A DNA stretch of 64,000 bases, taken from positions 14,792,001 through 14,856,000 of the forward strand of contig NC_084941.1 of assembly GCF_958298935.1 (NCBI RefSeq). The letters are read 5' to 3'. The position numbers and the translations under genes are program-made. Under the pieces are notes generated by a model. It was not told the DNA's origin and made no database searches. It worked only from the letters and a program-made list of their open reading frames with translations. This document shows, piece after piece, positions 59,181 to 64,000 of this stretch (the first letter of the stretch is position 1; each line of letters begins with the position of its first letter). This stretch comes from Phragmites australis. Taxonomy: Eukaryota; Streptophyta; Magnoliopsida; Poales; Poaceae.

Positions 59181-60098
59181 ACATTAGACACATGATGTTT
59201 ATGCATTTTCATGATCTAGCATTTTTTCTAAATGCTTTACATGCTTATTTTGTTCATGTTTATTTCTTTTGAATATGTAAATTTGTTGCATATTTAAATT
59301 CAAGTTTATATTTCAATAATCTTAGTTATGACTTATTACATATGTTTCTTTCTCTTTTTCCATCTCAAAAGATCATATGTTATCTCGCATCTCTCATTAA
59401 AGCTCAATCCCCAAAAGATCAAAAAGCTCATGTTCCAGCGGTCTGACCATAGCTCTCTCTCCGGTTTGACCGCCACATCTATGCAGAGAGAATTTTCCTC
59501 TCTATGCTCTTGCGGTTTGACCTCACCTATCCTCGGTCTGACCACCACAGCTATACAGGAACTTCTCGAGCTTCTAATCTCCTGCGGTCTGACCATGACG
59601 GCTATCGGTCTAACCGCCAGCTCCTGGTAAGTCCAATACCAATCATTTTCCCTTCTCCCCCGGTCCAACCGAGCACATTCTTCTTTCTCTCTCACGAACT
59701 CGTAACCTCAGTGAAAACACAAGAAAGTCCAAAATCTTCCATTCCCGGTCAATCTGTGATCGCTCCCGGTCCAACCGCGGATAACTTTACCATGTCTTCT
59801 CGATATTTTCTCGATTCCCTCTCTTTTAAAATGGATTTTAAGGTTTTTCTTCATGCCTAGGGTTTGAAAGAGGGGATTCATCTTATGAGACAAGGATATG
59901 AGATAAGAGTGAATGCTCAAAGATTGATTGGTTGAAACTTCAATTTCCTTCAAAATCCATCAAATCAGATTGGTCTGCGTGCTCGCAGTCAGACCACGGC
60001 ATGTGCCGATCTGACTGCAAGCAGTAGAAGAGGCTAATTTCTTCACTGTTTATCATATATCAATTCTTTTTCCTTTATTTAATCACTTGTGACATCAT
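59181..60098 (+). other. 3' spacer of Copia element H with a second palindromic-motif array
   Basis: It starts AT-rich, then 59439-60017 holds about eleven variants of the same CGGTCTGACCG motif found in the LTR. Short ORFs here have stops and no recognisable domain. Confidence 0.7.
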
Positions 60099-60446
60099 AT
60101 GATCAGTGGACGTGCAAGTGGTCTTGGGAAGAAGCTAAAGAAGCTTGTGATCGGTAGGGGCAAGAGTAAGGAAAGCATGGTGGAATCTGATTCCGAGGAT
60201 GACCGTTTGGACTCTGATTGGATGCCATCTCAAGACATTGGTGAGGAAACTTCATCTTTTGCTGGTAATGTGGATCATAATATGGAAGATGCAAGTGATG
60301 AGGACTTTGAGATTAATCATCAAGGATATGTTGGATATAGAAAATCATGGAATTCAACTGAATACACTAGAGCCAGAAACATTTATCAATATTATTGGAG
60401 CAAGAGTTCGTCTTGTCCCAGCAAGTATGGTGAGAGTTTTTTCTAA
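60099..60446 (+). CDS. Short acidic ORF after Copia pol, partial
   Basis: ATG-started, 115 codons: MISGRASGLGKKLKKLVIGR, then an acidic DSEDDRLDSDWMPSQD stretch, ending in SFF. A basic start followed by acidic text resembles the extra ORF that SIRE-type elements can carry after pol (sometimes called env-like). I see no signal peptide or membrane segment. It is probably cut short, because the next element begins only 50 bases on. I cannot assign a function. Confidence 0.4.
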   Translation: MISGRASGLGKKLKKLVIGRGKSKESMVESDSEDDRLDSDWMPSQDIGEETSSFAGNVDHNMEDASDEDFEINHQGYVGYRKSWNSTEYTRARNIYQYYWSKSSSCPSKYGESFF

Positions 60447-60496
60447 GGAGGAGACTCAAGCTTGGAGACAAATTTAAGAGGAAGGAACACCACGAA

Positions 60497-61264
60497 TGTA
60501 TTGATGGTAGAAAAAAATAGATCGCCCTGGGAGGAGTATCACAGCGTGACTTGGTGTGTTTTCACCTCTGTGTCTTTTTCGCTGTCTTGCCCGTCCGTTA
60601 GCCAAGGCGACCATGGCTCCTATTTATAGGGCTATGCATAGCTTGGCGTACAAGTTATCATAATGTACAAATATCTGGGATCTAACCGATTTACTGGGTC
60701 TTATCTTGGATAACTGCTTTCTATCTATCTGGGAAATAAATATCTACCGTGGTAATTATCGTGGTGCCTGCCCCCTGAAGGGGGCAAGTCGGTCGCCAAC
60801 TGCGGCCCGACACCGCACTATCAGGGGTGTCAGGATAGCCTCAATTATGCCAGGGTGTCAGAGCGGCGTCCACTACCCTAAGCATTTAATGCCGGTCACC
60901 TCCATGCAGGCAAACTATGATCGGTGCTGCCCCTCTGGCAGATCTTTCCTGAGGCCTGATGACTCACACAGTGGCCTCCGAGAAGCTAGCCCGAGCAGCG
61001 GGAGCCCAAGGCTTCGAGAGACCGAGCCTTTGGGAGGCTGAACCTTCGGGAGGCAGGACTCCAGAAGGCCAGGGCTTCAGGAGGCCGTGGCTTTGGGAGA
61101 CCGAGCCTTTGGGAGGCTGAGCCTTCGGGAGGCAGGACTCCGGAACGCTGGGGCTTCGGGAGGCTGAGGCTTCGGGTGACCCAACCTTTGGGAGGCTGGG
61201 CCTTCGGGAGGCCAGGCTGGTTAAGGCAAGGGGCCGTCGGGGGCCTTAACAACGACCCCCAACA
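60497..61264 (-). repeat. 3' LTR of Tat element I (about 768 bp)
   Basis: On the - strand it starts TGTTGGGGGTCGTTG and ends CATCAATACA. A reversed TATA box (CTATTTATAG on the + strand) lies at 60620-60635. 61015-61215 is an imperfect repeat of a GGGAGGC-type unit. Confidence 0.75.
61015..61215. repeat. Short imperfect tandem repeat in LTR of element I
   Basis: Units of about 14-16 bases built on CCTTCGGGAGGCTGAG recur about a dozen times (GAGCCTTTGGGAGGCTGA, GAGCCTTCGGGAGGCAGG and others). Confidence 0.8.
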
Positions 61265-61774
61265 GTAGCCCCTTGCAAAGGCAGCCAGCGGAGTGGTCGG
61301 GCCCACAGTTCCTTCGGAGCAAGGCCTCCAGCGGTCCCTGGCTTGTGGTTGATGGCTCGTGGTCCAAGTATTGTTTGGCTTATCTGGGATGGTTTGACCT
61401 GGGTGACTGGAACGGTATGCTGGATGACATCGACGACAGGGGGCATTGAATGCGCCCTAGGGAAAGGCATGATCCTGCCCTGTTAAGCTGGCGTGGGATG
61501 CGTGTCATCTTGTTGTTGGGGGGTCATGGGCGTCGGTTCCGCTCCCCCATGATTTCGGTCTGGCAGGTGAAAGGACTGGGCATGCACCCGCCGCCTAAGG
61601 GTGGGGGCAAGTTGATCCTTATTTGTAGAAGGAGGGGGATTTCCCTGAGCGACCCTTTCACCAAATCCTCATTCTCATCTGCCTTTGTCTTCAACGTCTT
61701 TTTCTTTGCGTGAGTCATCCTTTGATCCCTGTTCTTCCTCTCTCTTGTAATCCAGCGCCTTTTGCCATCCTCCT
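61265..61774. other. Region between LTR and antisense ORF of element I
   Basis: It holds the polypurine tract (reverse strand, 61265-61273) and likely the promoter and 5' leader of the antisense transcript (a CT-rich stretch follows at 61690-61740). No coding is recognised. Confidence 0.5.
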
Positions 61775-64000
61775 ATGGTTCGTATGGTTGGCTCGAGTAC
61801 CCAGAGCGGGGCCAGAACTCGGGCAACGAGGGAGACTGCCAGAGTAGCCGCGGTGGGGGACCTTTAGGCGGTACCAATTTTCCCATTGTTGATGGGGCCG
61901 CCGCTAGGGGTGGAGCTCCGGTGTGGCAGCAAAAGTCACCCCCAGCAAAGCACCACGCTGGTGGTGTCTGTCATCGGTGAGGCCTTCTTCGAGGTGGGCC
62001 TAGGTTTTCCCTCTGTGCCACTGCTCAAGGAGGTGCTCTGCCACTTCTACGTGGAGCTTCTGCAGCTCCACGCCAATGCCATTGGCCGCCTGGCCACCTT
62101 CGAGTGGGCCATGTGGGTAGAGGGGTGTGAAGGGAGGGCGGATATCTTCGTGGCCCTCCACTTTGCCAGTTGCCAGCCGAGGTGATCAAGGTCAAGGGGA
62201 CGAAGAGGCCCCTTAGCTTCGGGAGTGTCAACTTCCAAATACGACCGTAGTATCACGATGCCTTCCTGGCAAAGGCCATTAATGGTCGATGGTATACTGG
62301 CTAATTGCAGCAGTGGTTCTACTACAACGTCGGCCTTACATCGCCCCTTCGCTCCATGAACTGGGATATTGCGTATGTTCCGGAGCCGGAGACAAGGATT
62401 ACGGACGACCAGTTTGCCTCACAGCTGGCCCTTCTTCAGAGGGTGGCCGAAAAGATGAGCATGCGTGACCTCGTGGAGGAGTTCACCATGTTGCGCATTC
62501 AGCCCCTTTAGATGGGCTGGAACTGCGTTTTTGATCAAGGTGTGGAAGAGTGGCCAAAGGTGTACGCCAGACCGCCCGTCAGTGCTGTGAGTTCCCCTTG
62601 TAGTTTGGTTTTTGATCTACCGATGTGAGCCGTCTTTTTCTTCCAGAGAGATGCCTCCCGTTGAAGCGCACGATGGAGATCGCGGAGGAGATCTTGGGCC
62701 CCCTGACTCTTGTGGAGCGGGAGTGGTGGGTGGCCCTAGCATGGAGCTGGGAGCAGTACAACCGTGTCTGCTTTTATCTTAGAGTGGGGTTCCAACATGG
62801 CGGGATCCTCTAGAGCCTAAGGCCGCTGAAAAACGAGCGCTTGCAGCTCCCCCAATCCGTGTGAGGACACTCCAGGCCCGGCGACCTTCTGCATCCGGAG
62901 GCTCGCACACCGGTTCAACGGCCAAGTCGTCGGAGGTGCCCCTGGTTTGCAAGAAGTGCCTGAGGTGGGTTGGGAGCATGAGCGACCAGTCCAGAGGCGA
63001 GGGCCAGTTTGGCAGTGATGACTGGGGGAAGGGCCAGGCCTCCCCGGATATTGTGAGTCATGGCCAGAGCTAACGGAGAGGCATGGCCTCCGTGGACTAT
63101 GATTTTGGTATCGTCGATTCAGACATCGAGGACGTTACGGGCCCTCCTGTAAGACGTTCGGAGGAACTAGGTGGGGTGTGGTTTGCTTCGTTAGTCATAT
63201 CCTGTTTCCGTTGTGCACCAAGATCTTGATTTGTATTTCCTTGATTTTTTGTAGCGATCCTCAAGGTGGATGCGTCGTTGACTCCACCCCCCGAGGCCCC
63301 CGAGGCCCAGCAGGGATCGGGGATTCCTCCGGAGGGGTCTCCGAAGGCCATCCCAGGGGACGTGGCTTCGTTTCTACGAAGCCCCGAGCCAGCTGGTGAC
63401 CTGGCTAGTGCTGGGGACACCATGCCCTCCACCGAGGGTCCATTTGGAGCAGTCGAGGGGAGCTCTGGCCTCGGGGTCTTGACCCCGGACGATTCCGTGC
63501 TGTGCCTAGAGGCATCAAGGGCCTTCGCTGCAGCCTCCTCTCTTCTCCGGAGTGGAGAGGTTTAGTGGTCATTGGCCCAGCATCCTTTGGAGGAACTAGA
63601 GGTGTGGTTGGTAGCGGCGGCCCTTCAGGTCGATAATATTGGTTACGATCTGCTGGATCTGATGTTGCGTTCTGAGTAGCTCATTCGGTCCTTTTCGTTT
63701 TTCTATTGTGCCTTGTAGCAAGTAATTTTGATGAGGGCACTGGGAGGTGGGGGGCGCCAGGCCTTTACCGTGGCTCGTGACGAGGTTCAGGGCCTTCGCC
63801 AGGCCTTGGAAGAGGCCCGAAAGTGGGCGGAGTCTGCAGAGGGTCATCTTCAGGAGGAGATGGCGCTTCGCAAGCGTGCGGAGGCTGAGGCGCGGAAGGC
63901 TGCCGAAGACCTCCAGGAGGTGAGGGAGTTTGCCGATGCGGCCAACACAGCCCGTGTGTCCGCCGAAGGCGACGCTGACACCCTTCGGGCGGTGGTGGGC
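61775..64000 (+). pseudogene. Tat antisense ORF ('putative gypsy type transposon' family), incomplete at window end
   Basis: The ATG at 61775 gives MVRMVGSSTQSGARTRATRE, with a stop soon after. The conserved domain follows: GLGFPSVPLLKEVLCHFYVE, LHANAIGRLATFEWAMW, a frame break near 62180, VKGTKRPLSFGSVNFQIRP, QQWFYYNVG and EPETRITDDQFASQLALLQR. Intron-like breaks follow: 62587-62646 (GTGAGT...TTCCAG) and 63149-63254 (GTAAGA...TTGTAG), with an acceptor-like CCTTGTAG ending at 63718. Then come a proline-rich linker (63270-63440) and an alanine/glutamate-rich probable coiled coil (63800-64000, RQALEEARKWAESAEG). The order matches the remnant at 13131-15455. The conserved domain carries at least three stops or shifts. 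Its function is unknown. Confidence 0.62.

Larger units (their letters stand above)
53083..60496 (+). mobile_element. SIRE/Maximus-like Ty1/copia element H, without 3' LTR in the window
   Basis: 5' LTR 53083-54639, exact TGGTATCAGAGC primer-binding site at 54642, then gag, protease, integrase and RT in Copia order, and a 3' spacer with an extra ORF. It ends at 60496, where a - strand Tat LTR begins. Several stops and the missing RNase H make it inactive. The right part may continue beyond the window. Confidence 0.85.
60497..64000 (-). mobile_element. Tat-lineage element I on the - strand, 3' part, running off the window
   Basis: The 3' LTR is 60497-61264. Just right of it the - strand reads GGGGCTAC followed by TGTTGGGGGTCG, the typical Tat polypurine tract and LTR start. 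Beyond it the + strand carries the antisense ORF from about 61775. Pol, gag and the 5' LTR should lie right of position 64000. Confidence 0.8.

Overview
The window is plant nuclear DNA, almost certainly from a grass (Poaceae). It is essentially one continuous pile of nested LTR retrotransposons. I found no host protein-coding gene, tRNA, rRNA, CRISPR array or satellite array. The grass assignment rests on family signatures: a CRM/CRR-type centromeric retrotransposon, grass Tat-lineage Ty3/gypsy elements with a second (archaeal-type) RNase H and an antisense ORF, Tekay-like chromoviruses with 3-4 kb LTRs starting TGTAACACCC or TGTCACACCC, and SIRE/Maximus-like Ty1/copia elements. A CRM element suggests, but does not prove, a centromeric or pericentromeric location.

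Layout. (1) 1-13058: an old, frame-broken Tat element on the + strand (pol remnant, spacer, 3' LTR 12009-13058). It is split at 3363 by an intact, apparently very young 8.1 kb CRM element (3368-11482, target duplication CAGAG, two 1030-bp LTRs with no difference seen, one open 1695-codon gag-pol frame). (2) 13131-16964: remains of Tat antisense ORFs on the + strand, belonging to elements that themselves run on the - strand, with a 48-bp tandem repeat. (3) 16970-24092: a second Tat element (+), target duplication GCAGC, old diverged LTRs. Its integrase and polypurine tract are missing and are replaced by a 33-bp copy of the left host flank. (4) 24098-27155: a decayed - strand Tat element (antisense ORF piece, pol tail, gag, 5' LTR) invaded by a Copia-like LTR fragment. 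(5) 27751-31736: a SIRE-like solo LTR with a chromovirus LTR nested inside. (6) 31750-36338: a + strand Tat derivative (LTR, gag, protease, no RT) with a reversed solo Tat LTR in its protease region. (7) 36339-53082: a - strand Tekay-like chromovirus whose 3' LTR is split by a second chromovirus (37726-47881). That second element has lost all coding sequence and itself contains a solo LTR. (8) 53083-60496: a SIRE-like Copia element (+) with decayed gag-pol and many copies of a short palindromic motif. (9) 60497-64000: the 3' LTR and antisense ORF of another - strand Tat element, running off the window.

How it works together. Only the CRM element looks capable of making its own proteins: capsid, protease, reverse transcriptase, RNase H and integrase from one polyprotein whose last 106 residues are encoded by its 3' LTR. 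Everything else is a relic record of successive insertions, LTR-LTR recombination (solo LTRs) and illegitimate deletions. Boundaries come from reading repeats, TG...CA ends, target duplications, primer-binding sites and polypurine tracts by eye. No alignment or database search was run.
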